Assembly (NCBI GenBank): GCA_002049455.2
Contig: KV919152.1
Location: 1-62,952 of the forward strand
Reading direction: 5' to 3'
Source: Porphyra umbilicalis
Taxonomy: Eukaryota; Rhodophyta; Bangiophyceae; Bangiales; Bangiaceae
DNA: 62,952 nucleotides
Shown here one piece after another: positions 10,045 to 20,786 of this stretch. The position numbers and the translations under genes are program-made. Within the stretch, counting starts at the first letter, position 1, and the number at the start of each line of letters is the position of its first letter. Below the pieces are notes generated by a model, which saw only the letters and a program-made list of their open reading frames with translations, searched no databases and was not told where the DNA came from.

Positions 10045-13000
10045 ATGGGCGCGGCTTGCGGTGACGAGCCGTTCGCTCATTCGTCGTGTGGCGTCGCCGA
10101 GGGCGAAGAGCACCACGAGCCGTTTGTGGCGTATCTCGCCGACGAGGCGCTCGGCGTGTACCTGCCGGAGGAGCTGGTCCAGGCCCTTCTTCAATACGAA
10201 GGTGACGATGGCGACGTGCGCGCTGTGCCGCTACGGGCGGCCAAGCGCGTGCGGCAGCAAGCACCCTCAAGACCGCGTGGCGACGGCGCCGACGACCATC
10301 ACCCCGACGGGGGCCGCAGCGGCGCGACGGCGACACCTCGTCGAGTACCCGGGCGCCGTCCCGTCATGGAGACGTCGGTGGATACCTTGTCCGGCCATCT
10401 GCAGGACGCACCTCTCGTCGGCATCGGCCTCTTACATGAGGAGTTTCGAGCGACCGGCACGGCGGGCTTTGTTGCTCGTCCCCTGTGCGGCGGCCGTGCC
10501 GTTTGTGTGGCTGGTGGCGGCGGTTCACCTTTTGTCGTGTGGTCGGCGACCAAGGACGGTGTGGCTGGCTTCTTTTGCTCGTGTAAGACGGACGCGATGG
10601 ACGAGAATGTCGGGGCGCGTGTGCGGACGGGTGATTCGTCGACCTGCCGGCTCGCGGTCGCCCACGCTTTGGCGCTCAAGGGGGTGGCCGCTCATGTAGG
10701 ATGCGAGTCGGTGCTCTCCCTCTTCGAGCGCTTCCCCGCGCTGGACAACGCGCACGCTCGGGCGGTGGACGTGCACTGCGAGGAGGTCTCGTCGTTCGAC
10801 GACGGCAGCGCCACGCACGGAGTCGGCCACAACCGCATCTGGCGCGTCGTAAAGACCCCGGCGCGCAAGACACGCAAGGTGAGGCCCGTGTGTCAGCGCG
10901 GGTTGTGCCGCACCCGCAACGCCCACTGTGTTCACTCGTGCGTGGATAAACCACCGATCGACGGTTACCGTGGCTTTGACGGCCAGGCGCCTGACGAAGA
11001 GGACAACGACGACGAGCCCCCAGACGTGCCCGAGGATCCCGTCACCGACAACACCGCGGCAGCCGACACGTCTACACGCGAGCGCCTGGCGGCGCCGTCG
11101 GCGCGCAGGAAGGGCAAGGAGAGGCAGTTCATTTACACCGACTACCTGCGGAGGGCCCGCAACTTGCTGCCGTGTTGGGGCGAGTCCGCTGCATGCCGAG
11201 ACTGGGACTCTGTCGCCCGCGGGGCGACGCTACTGCCGTACATGAACGCGGAACTGTACGAGCCCAATTGCATAGCATGCGGCGCCGAGGCGGGTCCGAG
11301 GGGAGACGGCACGTCCGCGACGCTGCACACGCTGAGCGGGCCGGTCGGCGTGCGCGTCGTCGAGTGGGTGTGTCCGAATGCGGCGTGCGGCAAGACGGTC
11401 GCCTTTGACGGCTCTGAGCAGGGCCTTTTTTGCTTCAGCAAACATGCCGTCTACACCCGGATGTTCCTGGATGTCATCCTTTTCACCCTGATTACCACCA
11501 AGAGCAGTATCTCGGCGGCGGCGTCGGCGTCGGCTTTTCAGCTGCACACCAGCGGGGCGCTGTACGCCGACGACGTGCAGTCGCGGCAGGAGCTCTCCAA
11601 GGCCACCGACCAGAACTCCCGCACATTGATCGTGCCGCGGCAGCTGTTTAGGTGCACCGACTGCTTCTTCTGCAGCCAGACCCCGTACGCGGCCGTCGTG
11701 GCTGACGGCCAGACGATTGGCATCTTCAAGGACCAGTTCATCCCCTTTGTGAAGGCAACGGCCATCGTTCCGACAATCCCCATCTCTGTGGTCAAGGCCT
11801 GCGCGGTGCCCACGGCCAAAGTGCGCAAGTGCGTGCGAGAGCAGCTAAAAGCCGGCTTTGCAACTGACGTCAAGTTCAACAAGGCGGAGCAGCTGGCGTT
11901 GCGCAATTTTGTGGTGTTGGGCGGCGTCGCTTCCCCCGTCGGCGATCACGACGACGCCGGTCACCGGGCGTCCTGTGCCGCGTGGGCGGCCAGCTGCCTT
12001 TTCAACTCTTTCTTCCGGATGACATCCGAGCCTCAGCACGAGGACTCGGGGTCGAGCGCGTCGGACGTACCGCCAACGTCACCTCGTCCCTCCGCCGGTG
12101 AGCCACCGTTCTCGCCCAACTCTCCGAGCCCACCCCCTACGTCACCCCCGCCAAGGCCGCCTTCTTTTTCTCCCCTCCCAAGGACGACAAGAAGTGCGAC
12201 GGCTACGGCCGGTCGGCCGACCTGTCTGCGCGGCGGTGGCGCCGCCAACGGCGGCAGCGCGGGGACGGCGGCGCCTGTGAACGCGCTCAAGTACTGCCGC
12301 GTCATCTCCGACGCCGTCGGCGGTGATGGCCTGCTGCCGGTGGTGAGGCGCGAGCGGTGGAGCATCCTGTTCAACTTCTTTTCGGCCTTTATCGCCGAGC
12401 CGGTGATCGGGATCTTCGCCGGCTGCCCCGTCGCCGCGCTGACGGAGTTGGCGAAGGCCCTCATCGCTTGAAAGAAGTCTAACGAATGGCTCAAGATCAC
12501 CAAGTGCATCCAGGCGTTGCACGTCGTGTGGCCGGCGCTCGACCTGCTCGCCGAGAGCATGGACGAGGACGAGGAGATGTGCAGGGCTGTCGGCGAGCTG
12601 CTGCTCTTCTCCGTGCACCCCGACTTGCTTATGGAGGACCTGTGGCGCGGCGCCATGAACGCCGAGTCGCTGTTGTACAAGGCGGCGTGGACCGACACGG
12701 ATGCCGACAAGTTCAAGGCGTGGCTCGCGCGGCAACCAGTCGGGCCCGGGCAGAACCTGCCGTCCGGGCTCTGGTCGGCGGCGGCGTCGACCGAGCGGGC
12801 GGCCGACCAGGCCACTGAGATCCGGTCGGGCATTGTCATGCCCGACCTCGACCAGGTGCGCCGCCGCCCCCGCGACAACGTGGCGGCGGCTGCCGCGCGC
12901 GCCGCCAAGGCCAAGTCCCAGACGGCCAAGAACCCCAACGCCAAGAAGACGTCCAAGCGGAAGGGACAACAGGAGGAGAACGGGCGGCTCGGCGACGACG

Positions 13001-13593
13001 ACTGCAGGCACGCCTTCGTCACCCATTCGGTCTACACCCCCGGCGTTGTGTCCTACATCTGCCCCTGCGGGGTGCTGCTGGGCTTTGAGGTCCTCGAGAC
13101 GGCGGGGAGCCCGGTGGGCATCGTCGCGGCGCTGGCCGCCCGCTTCCCGCGGCTCCTCAAGACCGTCTTCTTCGACACTGCGTGCCAGTCGGCGCGCAAT
13201 GCCACTCGACGCATGCCGTGGCTGGTAAGGATCTCGGACACGGCGTGGGCATCGGACCGCTTCCACGCGGTGCAGCACAAGTGCTCCCCCCTGTATGACG
13301 CCAACAACTACCCAACGCGGTCGGGCATGCACAAGACCTCGGCGGCGGAGAACAGGCATTCACTCAACAAACCCGTCAAGGCGCACTTGACCTACTTGGC
13401 GCAAGACCACTTGACCTACTTGGCGCAAGACCGCTTTATAGTACAGATGCGGCTCATTGGTGCAATAAACAATATGCTCATCATGAACCGCGGCTGCGTC
13501 AATAGGGCGGACGTGCGCCACCGCCCTCTCCCTGCTTTTTTTCACAGCCGCTTGACCATGCATTGTGAGCGTCTGGGGTGTTGGCGTCGATGA
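10045..13593 (+). pseudogene. KDZ-superfamily transposase with one in-frame TGA
   Basis: One frame runs 10045-13593 (1,182 codons; an upstream in-frame ATG exists at 9907) interrupted only by TGA at 12469-12471 (codon ~809). Order of features: a CSC...C...H SWIM-like zinc cluster near residues 175-205; a Cys cluster (CIACG, then CPNAACGK) like the CxC domains attached to KDZ transposases; first catalytic Asp in VVADG (11704-11706); an acidic/Pro-rich linker; second Asp in FFDTAC (13174-13176); third acidic residue in SAAENRH (13348-13350). D-D-E spacing and flanking patterns (RFHAVQHKCSP, then QMRLIGAINN) fit the family. The stop falls between the first and second catalytic residues and the sequence after it stays in frame with no other lesion, so it is a recent nonsense change (CGA to TGA would suffice), a recoded stop, or an unseen intron. 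Confidence 0.75.
13384..13431 (+). repeat. Exact 24-bp in-frame tandem duplication
   Basis: 13384-13407 and 13408-13431 are identical, adding an extra HLTYLAQD octapeptide to the C-terminal helix region of the transposase just after its catalytic Glu. Zero divergence implies a recent slippage event. Confidence 0.9.
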
Positions 13594-15537
13594 GCATAGT
13601 CATATGCATGTTTTTTTGTCCACTAATTATGACGGACGCACAGCCCAGCAACCTGGCCGGCCGTTTGCAAGAGCAGCTCGGGGGGCACTACAGAGGGAGG
13701 GTCGCTAATAAGCAACTCCATGGTGGTCCATCGACTTACAAGGTTTCGCTAAAGCTGACCGGTTTTTGTTGCCCAAATCAGGCATTTTGCCCGATGCAAA
13801 AAGAGCTGATTCTGGCCACGTTGGGGGGGGTGGCGGTTCGGCGATCCGATGCCATTTAAAGCCATTCTGAGAGGAATGGGGGCCGCAACGGCCATTGGGG
13901 GAGGGTTTGTCGCAACGGCGTCTGGGGGGTCTGTGAGCGGCATTTTGCAGTGGCCTCTAAGGGGTCTGTGAGAGGGTTTCAAAATCCGCCGTATGATCCA
14001 CTTCCGGCGCCGTGATGATAGGGAGGCCGGGCGTGGCGGCGCGTGGGGCGTCATTGCCGGCGAGCAAGGTCGGGGGTGGGGCGGCCACAACCGCTGCAAC
14101 CACCGCCCTTGTCGTCGGCGGCGGTGAATATGGCGGCTCTGCCGCCGCCCCGTCTGCACCGCCGTCGGCGGCGGCGCCAACGCTGTCCCGCCCCCCCCCC
14201 TGACAGCCGCCCGGGCTCCCCGCGGGCGGTCGGCATGCCAGCTACGGGGAGCGCCAGAGCTCGGCCACCTCCTTCCACGGCAACCCGTTACGCGTTAGAC
14301 ACCCGCTGCTCGCAGTTGGGGTGAGGGGCGCCTTGTGGTGGGACGGCAGATTGGTTTCTTTTTGTTGCTCTGGGGCATGGGCCGGGTGAGTGTCGGGCGT
14401 TAAGGGCTGGGGTGTTGGTCGGTTCGGCCGGGGCGAGCTCCACATCCGTGGTGGGCAACAGGTGCGGCAATCTGTAGCTTTGTAGCTGCGCATGGATAGG
14501 TGCATTGCAGTTTTATCGTGAGGCATGGGCGGTGTCGCACTGGGTGCGCATGGACAGTTGTTGCCAGAGTGCGGCTGCCGTCGCTGGGTTGCATCCCTAC
14601 CCCCCCGACTGCTATATAAAAGCCTCCCTCAATGTCCGCCACCTAGCACAACAGCACGTTCCACGAGTGTCATCCGCACGTCCCCCATCTTACCGTCTCA
14701 TCCAACCTCAACACACAGTCACCCTGGGAGTCACCGAACCAGACGCACCCCCGTCCTCGTCGTATCACAGGACGACAGGGGTGTTTTGGTGTGCGCGGTC
14801 TGAAGACACCCTCTAGCTGGCCCGCCCCCCCGCAATATTCAGGCACCCCAGCGCAGGAATGTGAACGTGCCGGGCACTGAAGCTCCGTACCAAGTGGGTC
14901 ACCTGCGGCGAGTGCGCCGGCACCTGGGGGGTATGAAACAATGGTAAGTGCCGGGTTTTCAGCTGGGCATCTGGAAAGGAGTGGGGAGGGGCGGGAATGG
15001 CTTTGGGCTAGCGGAGCTCCGGTGAAGGTAAGCTGTTTTTTGCGCCGTATGCTTTAGTTGGGAAGCGACCAGACGGACCACCCACCAGTTTGCGGGCGCC
15101 CCAGGCGGAGCTCCCCGCGGGACTCCCCCGCTGCCTCCCCACACCCTCCCACCGGCGCGCGCGCCTGCCCCCTGCCGTCCGCAGCGCGCCGCCGCCGCCG
15201 CCGCCGCCGCCGCTGGGCGCAGCGCGCCGCTGCAGGGCAGCGGCCGGCGGGGGCCACGGGTTGGTAGGCCGCCCGTCGGGGGTGCCGCAGGGGACGGTGC
15301 GGCGGGGAAACTTCGGCCCCACCTGCTTCGCCAGGCGTGGCGCGGGCGGCACGGCACCGGTCGCGGTGACGCCGTGCCATGGTGACCCCGCGTTACGGTC
15401 GGCGCGCGCCGGGGGCGGGTGAGCGGCGGGCGGGGCGTACCGCTTCCACCCCGGCGTGCGAGTTGACGGCGGTGGTGCTTCTACGGCCGGGGTCGCGATG
15501 AGACAGAGCACAGTTTCTTTTGCACGTGCACAATATT
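13594..15537. other. Central spacer of the KDZ-like element
   Basis: Between the convergent transposase and protease genes. No convincing gene. It contains G-runs, a (GCCGCC)n tract near 15190-15215, and one TATA-like site, listed separately. Short ORFs downstream of that site (to 14816) have no recognisable motif. Confidence 0.5.
14613..14621 (+). promoter_or_regulatory. TATA-box-like site
   Basis: TATATAAAA sits in otherwise GC-rich DNA and is followed within 70 bp by a C/A-rich, start-site-like region. No plausible gene follows it, so it may drive a non-coding transcript or be fortuitous. Confidence 0.25.
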
Positions 15538-17211
15538 TTATTGGGCAGCAGCCCCTGCATCCTCACTCAATGACAAAGCGGCTCGACCTACCCGCACGTC
15601 CTCCTGCTCGACGCCATCTTGTACCACAGTGGAAAGCAGAGCCAGCCGAATGGCGTCAGAGTCACCCGCTAGCACCCGTGAGTTCTCTGCCATCGCCCAA
15701 GGCCACACAAAGGAAAAAGCAAGAGGACCACAGCTATAGTTATCCCCCACCGGCTGCTGGGGCGTCTTGACCTTCTGGGTGCTCCAGATCTTCTTACGTG
15801 ACGCTCTCCCCCCAGCTACCCCCGAGTCCACGTCCTCTACCGCCGCCACCCCCATCGCGTTCGCCGTCTCTTCCCTTTCGTCTGTGGCCTCCATATCCCT
15901 CAGCTCGGCCAAGGCCTTACCCAGGGCCTTGAACCTCTTGGCCGCCTTGTCCACGCCCGTCAACAGGTCCACAAAATGCGCACCCGAGTCGTACTGCTTG
16001 AGCGTCTTGGACGTCAAGTAGATGCAGTACGCCACCCAGTGGCAGCTGTTGACGTTGCAGATGCCGGCCAGCCGGGTAGCCTTGCTCGCTGCGCCATGCA
16101 CCTCGACGGCAATGCTGTCGACAATGCCAGCATCTCCCCCTTCCAGCAGGCGCGCAGAAACAGAGCAGTGCAGAATGAAAACGTCTCCACCCCGCGCCGT
16201 GCACAAGCGCTGCAGCAAATGGAGGGTCGCAAAAAGAACGTCGTCAGACATCCAAGTCTTCCCCACGTCTGACAGGAGTAGGTGCGTTGGCACCACCACA
16301 TCCTCCACACCGCCCGCCGTCGGCAGCGTCGACGAGCGCCACACCGTTGCCGTAGGGCCACTGGCCAACACAACACGCATGAAATCTGTCGCTAACGCAC
16401 CTGTGGTCCGCCTCGTGCCCCCCATGAAGTCGGAGACCAGGCTGTTGGACAAGCCTGCCACGGTCTCCATCCAGGCGGCCGCATCGCGGAGCTTGTCGAG
16501 CCGGGCGGACGCCAAGTGCAAGTCGCCCATCGCCTTAATGGACACCATTGACAGGCGCACCAATCCCGCCGGGTCGTCCAGGACCGCCGTGGCGACGATC
16601 GGGCACTCCTTGTCGGGATCCAACTCGTTGCCCGCCCGCATCACCTCCGCCATCTCCATCATCCGCTTGCGCGTCGATTGCACGACATCTGCTCCCAGCA
16701 CGCACTCGACGCCGCCCTGGTCCCGCACCACATCGCGCCAGTCGTCCTCCGATACGGCCTCTAGTTCGACCTGCGACGCGACCGTCCTGACCACCGGCTG
16801 GCACCAGTTGGTGGCAAGCGTCTCGTAGGTGTGGTCCGCAAGCATTGACGCCTCCACCAGGAGCGGCAGGCAGACGACGTCCTCGGCCGGCTCGATGGAC
16901 GGCATGATCAGCGCCGACGTCGGGCCATCTTGTCTTGGCCGCTTCGACGGGTTGGCCGTGCCGCCAGTGCCGCTTCGCTTCCGCGCCCGCCGCTCCGCCG
17001 CCGCCTGGGTCTTGGCCGCCTTGTCGGCGTCTGCGGCGTCTTGGCTGGCAGCGGCCGCTGCTTGACGGGCGGCCACGCGAGCACGAACGACAGCCTCAGC
17101 GTCGTCGACGGCTGCCCCATCATCCGGCTTTGGGGGGGGTGGAGGTGGAGGGGGTTCGCGGGGAAGCCGGGGGGGAGCAAGTCCTTGGCTGGTAAGTTGT
17201 TCGACCGTCAC
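15538..17211 (-). CDS. Ulp1-like SUMO protease (peptidase C48) module
   Basis: The 557-codon frame ends with a Ulp1-fold cysteine protease. Diagnostic features in order: GKTWMSDDVLF (the W-[LM]-x-D-[ED] substrate-binding segment), catalytic His in NSCHWVAY (16039-16041, residue 391), Asp in KQYDSG (15988-15990, residue 408), oxyanion Gln in QQPVGDN, and nucleophile Cys in NYSCGPL (15730-15732, residue 494). The 17-residue His-Asp spacing matches yeast Ulp1. The expected role is cleavage of SUMO or a ubiquitin-like tag. There is no ATG in the first ~100 codons; the frame overlaps the upstream ORF (17120-18796), to which it was probably joined: a C6 run at 17211-17216 (G6 on the coding strand) is a likely indel or +1 shift site. 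The stop TAA overlaps AATAAA, a possible poly(A) signal. The active site is intact though the full gene may not be. Confidence 0.8.
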   Translation of the reverse strand: MTVEQLTSQGLAPPRLPREPPPPPPPPKPDDGAAVDDAEAVVRARVAARQAAAAASQDAADADKAAKTQAAAERRARKRSGTGGTANPSKRPRQDGPTSALIMPSIEPAEDVVCLPLLVEASMLADHTYETLATNWCQPVVRTVASQVELEAVSEDDWRDVVRDQGGVECVLGADVVQSTRKRMMEMAEVMRAGNELDPDKECPIVATAVLDDPAGLVRLSMVSIKAMGDLHLASARLDKLRDAAAWMETVAGLSNSLVSDFMGGTRRTTGALATDFMRVVLASGPTATVWRSSTLPTAGGVEDVVVPTHLLLSDVGKTWMSDDVLFATLHLLQRLCTARGGDVFILHCSVSARLLEGGDAGIVDSIAVEVHGAASKATRLAGICNVNSCHWVAYCIYLTSKTLKQYDSGAHFVDLLTGVDKAAKRFKALGKALAELRDMEATDEREETANAMGVAAVEDVDSGVAGGRASRKKIWSTQKVKTPQQPVGDNYSCGPLAFSFVWPWAMAENSRVLAGDSDAIRLALLSTVVQDGVEQEDVRVGRAALSLSEDAGAAAQ

Positions 17212-18796
17212 CCCCCTTGAGGCCGTGCTCCTCCTCCACCGCGTCGTCCAGATCCACCCACTCGGAGTACTTGCCCAGCTTGGCGTCCATGACGCCCTTT
17301 ACGCAGGGCTCCTTGTCGAAGAGCAACGTGAGGGCGGTCGCCACGAGACACACACCCGGCTGGCGAACGACGCCTATCTGCGACAGGTGGACGACAACCG
17401 ACTCCGTGTCCAGGGCATCACGCGCACGCTCGTTTGTTGGCAGGTGGCGCTTCTCCATCAGGACAGGGAAGACCTCGTACGTGCACTTGGAGACGGCGTT
17501 CCCCTTCTTGGTCGTCAGGGCGTCGGCCACCGCGGGTGGCTCACTCTCTTTGGGCGTGTCGGCGTTGGCCCATACGGGCATCTCGACCTCCTTGGCCGCG
17601 TCGGTGTTTCCCGTCGCGGGCTGCTCGCCCTCCTTGGCCGCGTCGGTGTTGCCCGACGCGGGCGGCTCGCCCTCCTTGGCCGCATCGGTGTTGCCCGACG
17701 CGGGCGGCTCGCCCTCGTTGGGCGCGTCGATGTTGGCCGACTCGGGCGGCTGGCCTTCCTTGGGCCCGTCGGCGTCGACCGACTCGGGCTTTTCGACCTT
17801 GTTGTCCGCGTCTTTGGGCCCAATCGTCGCCATACCCAGCGTCGCCAGCACCTCTAAGGGGAACGCCTTCGGCCACCAATGCAACCCCTGCATGATGCTC
17901 GCGTTGCTCGCCAGCCCGTGGCGCAAAAGCACCTTGAGCCTCACTTTGGCCATGGTCGACCGCAGCACGCCCGCAAACCCCGTCGACGCATCGAAAAGCG
18001 CCTCAATGTACAGCTTCGCCGCCGGCGTGGGGCGGTGCAATGTCGGCTTCTCGTATCGGGGAGCCATAACCAGCTGCCATGCGCCGCTTGGAGGAAGGCG
18101 GGGGGCAAGTGGAGCGTCTTGGCCGCCGACCGCCGGAGGGTTGGGGCGCGGCAGAGTACCGCCAGCGACGACTGCAGCTGCAGCAGCGTCCCCTTCTGGG
18201 TCAAAATTCAGCGCATCGAGTTCTGGTCCAAAGCGGGGAAGAGCCGGCGGTCTCTCGGGATCGTCGCCATCTCTGCCGCCAGCGGGTTTGCGGGGGTCAC
18301 CGGAAGCCGACGCGGCAGCGGCGCCTGCAACACCACCAGTAGCCGCCACGGGGAGCCCGGTGGCTGCAGCCGCGGCGGATGCAGACGTGTCTGCTGGTCC
18401 GTCGGCTGAAACACCGGGGGGGAGCGCCCTCGCGGGAGCACCGGCATCGTCGTCACGTGACTGCTCCCAAGCCGACGCCGTTGTCAGCATCGACGCCTCG
18501 CCGTGCAGGTAGGTGTACACGGACCTGATAACCCGCTTGGCCGAGCCGTTCTTGTCCAGCGCGTCGTCGCGGATGATGACGAAGAACGACTGTCCGGTCG
18601 CCTTGGACACGCCCGACACATCGACGTGCGTTTTCAGCGACGGAACGCGCACCTTCAGCTCGTTGAGAATGCGGAAGAGTGCTGCCACGAGCTCGACGAC
18701 ATCGAGCGGCAGTGAGCTCGTGTTGGCCCCCAGCAGCGAGAGCAGCAGCTCGTGTAGCAGCCGCATTCGCTTGTTGCCGTCGACCTTCGGCGCCAT
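17120..18796 (-). CDS. N-terminal half of the protease gene, with 16-residue repeats
   Basis: ATG at 18796 (MAPKVDGNKR) opens a 558-codon frame; in-frame sequence above it lies in the right TIR. Residues ~1-90 are a globular, helical-looking domain I do not recognise (for example VIRDDALDKNGSAKRVIRSVY). A Pro/Ala/Gly linker follows, a second ordered block near 'APRYEKPTLHRPTPAAKLY', then about six tandem copies of a ~16-residue acidic unit (GEPPASGNTDAAKE and variants, 17520-17810; 48-bp DNA repeat). A last ordered segment ends near EEEHGLKGG, where the frame passes into the overlap with the Ulp1 module. I infer one original protein of ~1,100 residues with a C-terminal protease. Confidence 0.6.
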   Translation of the reverse strand: MAPKVDGNKRMRLLHELLLSLLGANTSSLPLDVVELVAALFRILNELKVRVPSLKTHVDVSGVSKATGQSFFVIIRDDALDKNGSAKRVIRSVYTYLHGEASMLTTASAWEQSRDDDAGAPARALPPGVSADGPADTSASAAAAATGLPVAATGGVAGAAAASASGDPRKPAGGRDGDDPERPPALPRFGPELDALNFDPEGDAAAAAVVAGGTLPRPNPPAVGGQDAPLAPRLPPSGAWQLVMAPRYEKPTLHRPTPAAKLYIEALFDASTGFAGVLRSTMAKVRLKVLLRHGLASNASIMQGLHWWPKAFPLEVLATLGMATIGPKDADNKVEKPESVDADGPKEGQPPESANIDAPNEGEPPASGNTDAAKEGEPPASGNTDAAKEGEQPATGNTDAAKEVEMPVWANADTPKESEPPAVADALTTKKGNAVSKCTYEVFPVLMEKRHLPTNERARDALDTESVVVHLSQIGVVRQPGVCLVATALTLLFDKEPCVKGVMDAKLGKYSEWVDLDDAVEEEHGLKGGDGRTTYQPRTCSPPASPRTPSTSTPPKAG

Positions 18797-19049
18797 CGGC
18801 CTTGAAATCAGGGCCCCACCGACCTGCTCGATAGCCGCCGGGCGACAGCGCCCTCCCACCCCGCCCCCCGCTTCCGCCAAAGCCCCACACAACGGCCAAG
18901 CAGACCAGAAGCGCGCGCGCCAACGACAGCAGCGGCATGGGCGGCCGCATGAACCGCACCCGCCAGCAGGCCACCACGCCGCCAGGGGGGCACCCGCCTC
19001 GTCGACGGGGAACCCGTCAGCACCAAGGCGACAACGGCGGCCTCCGTCA

Positions 19050-19996
19050 GAGCGGCGGCACCACCCCGCCGTCTGCAGCCAACAGGGACAGCCTGCATGT
19101 AGCGCCGCCGCCAGGCAGCGGCGGCAGAAGCGACGGTGGTCGTGGTCGTGGCGGGCACCGACACCACGACCGTGGCGCTGACAAAAGCACCGGTAGCGGC
19201 GGCGGAGGTGGCGGTGACGTTGACGCCGGCAGCGACGGTGGCGGCGACGACGGTGGCGGCGACGACGGTGGCGGCGACGACGGTGGCAGCGAGCGAGGGG
19301 GGGCGGGCGCACGAGGTGCCCCTACCCCCGCCCCAGCGGTGCCATACAGTGCCCACCGGCCGGCGGCGCACCGCGGCGGCGCCCCCACCCCTGTCCGGGG
19401 CCCCCAGGACGCCGAGAAGCGCATGGCGCGCGACAGTGGTGCCCCCACCCCCCGCAGCGGTGCCTAGCGGCGGGAGGCGCGCCGCGGCGGCGCCCGCGCT
19501 CACCAGCCAGGGGCATCCAGCACAGTCCAGCAGCGTGCGGCGCGCCGCGGCGGCGCCCCCACCCCCCCCGAGGGGCACCAACCGGCGCCCAGTGGCAGGC
19601 GGCGGGCGACGGTCCGCCCGCCACCAGCGAATGCGGCCGATCCGTCATTCTGAGCGGGGTGCGCAGACCGGACCGCGGGCCATTGTTGCTGGGCGAACAA
19701 CCGGCGCCCAATCGGCGGTGGGCGGGCGGCGCCGCGGCAGCGGCGCCCCACCCCCCCGAGCCGCGACGAGCGGCGGCGGCGGATGACGCGGCGGAGCCAG
19801 AACCGTGCACGGCGACGGACCCTGCCCCGGCGGTGGCGCACCCTGCAGGCCAGGCCCGACGTACCCGGGCCCAGTGAATTATATGGCAGATCTAGGGTAG
19901 CCCCCCTTCTAGGCCCGGGGCCCGGGCCGCCGAGAGCGAGGCCGCGACGTCTGGCAAGTTTGCGTCGCGCAAACTGGGGGGTGGTCCGTCTGGTCG
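19050..19996 (-). repeat. Right long terminal inverted repeat
   Basis: Reverse complement of the left arm. It contains (GGTGGCGGCGAC)n-like tandem units near 19245-19285, and the conserved terminal core AGTTTGCGTCGCGCAAACT at 19958-19976. Inner boundary approximate. Confidence 0.7.
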
Positions 19997-20004
19997 TGGA
20001 ATAG
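19997..20004. repeat. Right 8-bp target-site duplication TGGAATAG
   Basis: Partner of 8699-8706, on the outer side of the right TIR. Confidence 0.75.
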
Positions 20005-20552
20005 ACCTTTAGTTCGTTCCCATTCGACCGCTGCAAGGCGGATCACCGGATCTCGATGAGCCGAGTCGAGCGGTGTGTCTATGATAGCTCAAATCAGACG
20101 TTCCCTCAAACGATAACGATTCTATCGGAAGGCGCCACAGCCACCTTTAACTCAGGGTTGTCAGCGTTTGGTTTAGTTTGCCAAACATGAACGGAATTCA
20201 ACCTGATTCACTTGAACGCTGGAGCGTTCAGGTTGAACGCAACATGTCAAAGGGCGTACTTGTTCTGCGTAATACTTAGTGTGCCACGTTTAATGTAGTT
20301 GAGATTGTGCTTGGGGAAGTCGGGTTGTCTGACTCGAGCTCCATCGAGCTTGAGTCGCCAAGCCGATGTAGCGTGCGCAAAGCAGGCCTGCTGCAGTCCC
20401 GGCGACAGAGCCCTGCTTGTCTACCCCACCACCGGGACACAATCCAAACGACTGGTACGAGCCGACACCGGGGCGACGACGTTGACATTCGCCTGGGCCT
20501 CCGCGCAGTAACGGTGACGGGGGGACCAAACAGAAAAGACCAAACACCGATA
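20005..20552. other. AT-richer spacer with nested hairpins
   Basis: No gene. A dyad at about 20199-20238 combines an outer TTCAACCTGA/TCAGGTTGAA stem and an inner GAACGCT/AGCGTTC stem. Confidence 0.5.
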
Positions 20553-20786
20553 CAGTCAATACCCGGTTATATGACACCCTTGCGCACTTGTTCAACTGTC
20601 CATGTTGCTGGATTGTTGCTGACTGCGCTGCCACATCTGCAGGATCTGACCAATGAAATGCCCTATGCCGACTTGGTCGTCTGCAAACAGACGAATGCTG
20701 CGTTCTCGTGCGCCCTCGGGCAAGGAAAATCCCCCAGTTATATGACATGTCATATAACTGGAGCGCATATAACCGGATATTGACTG
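20553..20786. mobile_element. Pogo/Tc1-like MITE with TA target duplication
   Basis: Ends CAGTCAATACCCGGTTATAT (20553 on) and its near-exact complement (to 20786) form a 22-bp TIR with one mismatch, flanked by TA on both sides (20551-20552; 20787-20788). The CAGTC start, the GGTTATA subterminal motif and the TA duplication are typical of pogo-type Tc1/mariner elements. At 234 bp with no ORF it is non-autonomous. It contains a separate 26-bp perfect palindrome. Confidence 0.8.
20735..20760. repeat. 26-bp perfect palindrome inside the MITE
   Basis: Two head-to-head copies of CAGTTATATGACA. The core GTTATATGA also occurs at the MITE ends, so this looks like a doubled transposase-binding motif. 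Confidence 0.85.

Larger units (their letters stand above)
8707..19996 (+). mobile_element. KDZ/Zisupton-like DNA transposon with long TIRs
   Basis: Long inverted repeats bound this 11.29-kb unit: the left end (8707 on) and the reverse complement of the right end (ending 19996) align without gaps over the first 40 bases, sharing CAGWCGGACC and then TTTGCGCGACGCAAACT. Similarity continues in blocks for about 1 kb (for example TGCGCACCCCGCTCAG in both arms). The 8-mer TGGAATAG lies directly outside each end (8699-8706; 19997-20004), an 8-bp target-site duplication as reported for Zisupton elements. Inside are a KDZ-type transposase (plus) and a Ulp1-type cysteine protease gene (minus), convergently arranged. 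KDZ/Zisupton-class elements are known to pair these modules. Both genes carry one lesion, so this copy is probably not autonomous. Confidence 0.8.

Noticed and set aside
9153..10194. Long minus-strand frames over the left TIR of the KDZ-like element
   Set aside because: Explained by the 113-bp GC-rich minisatellite; open in several frames at once.
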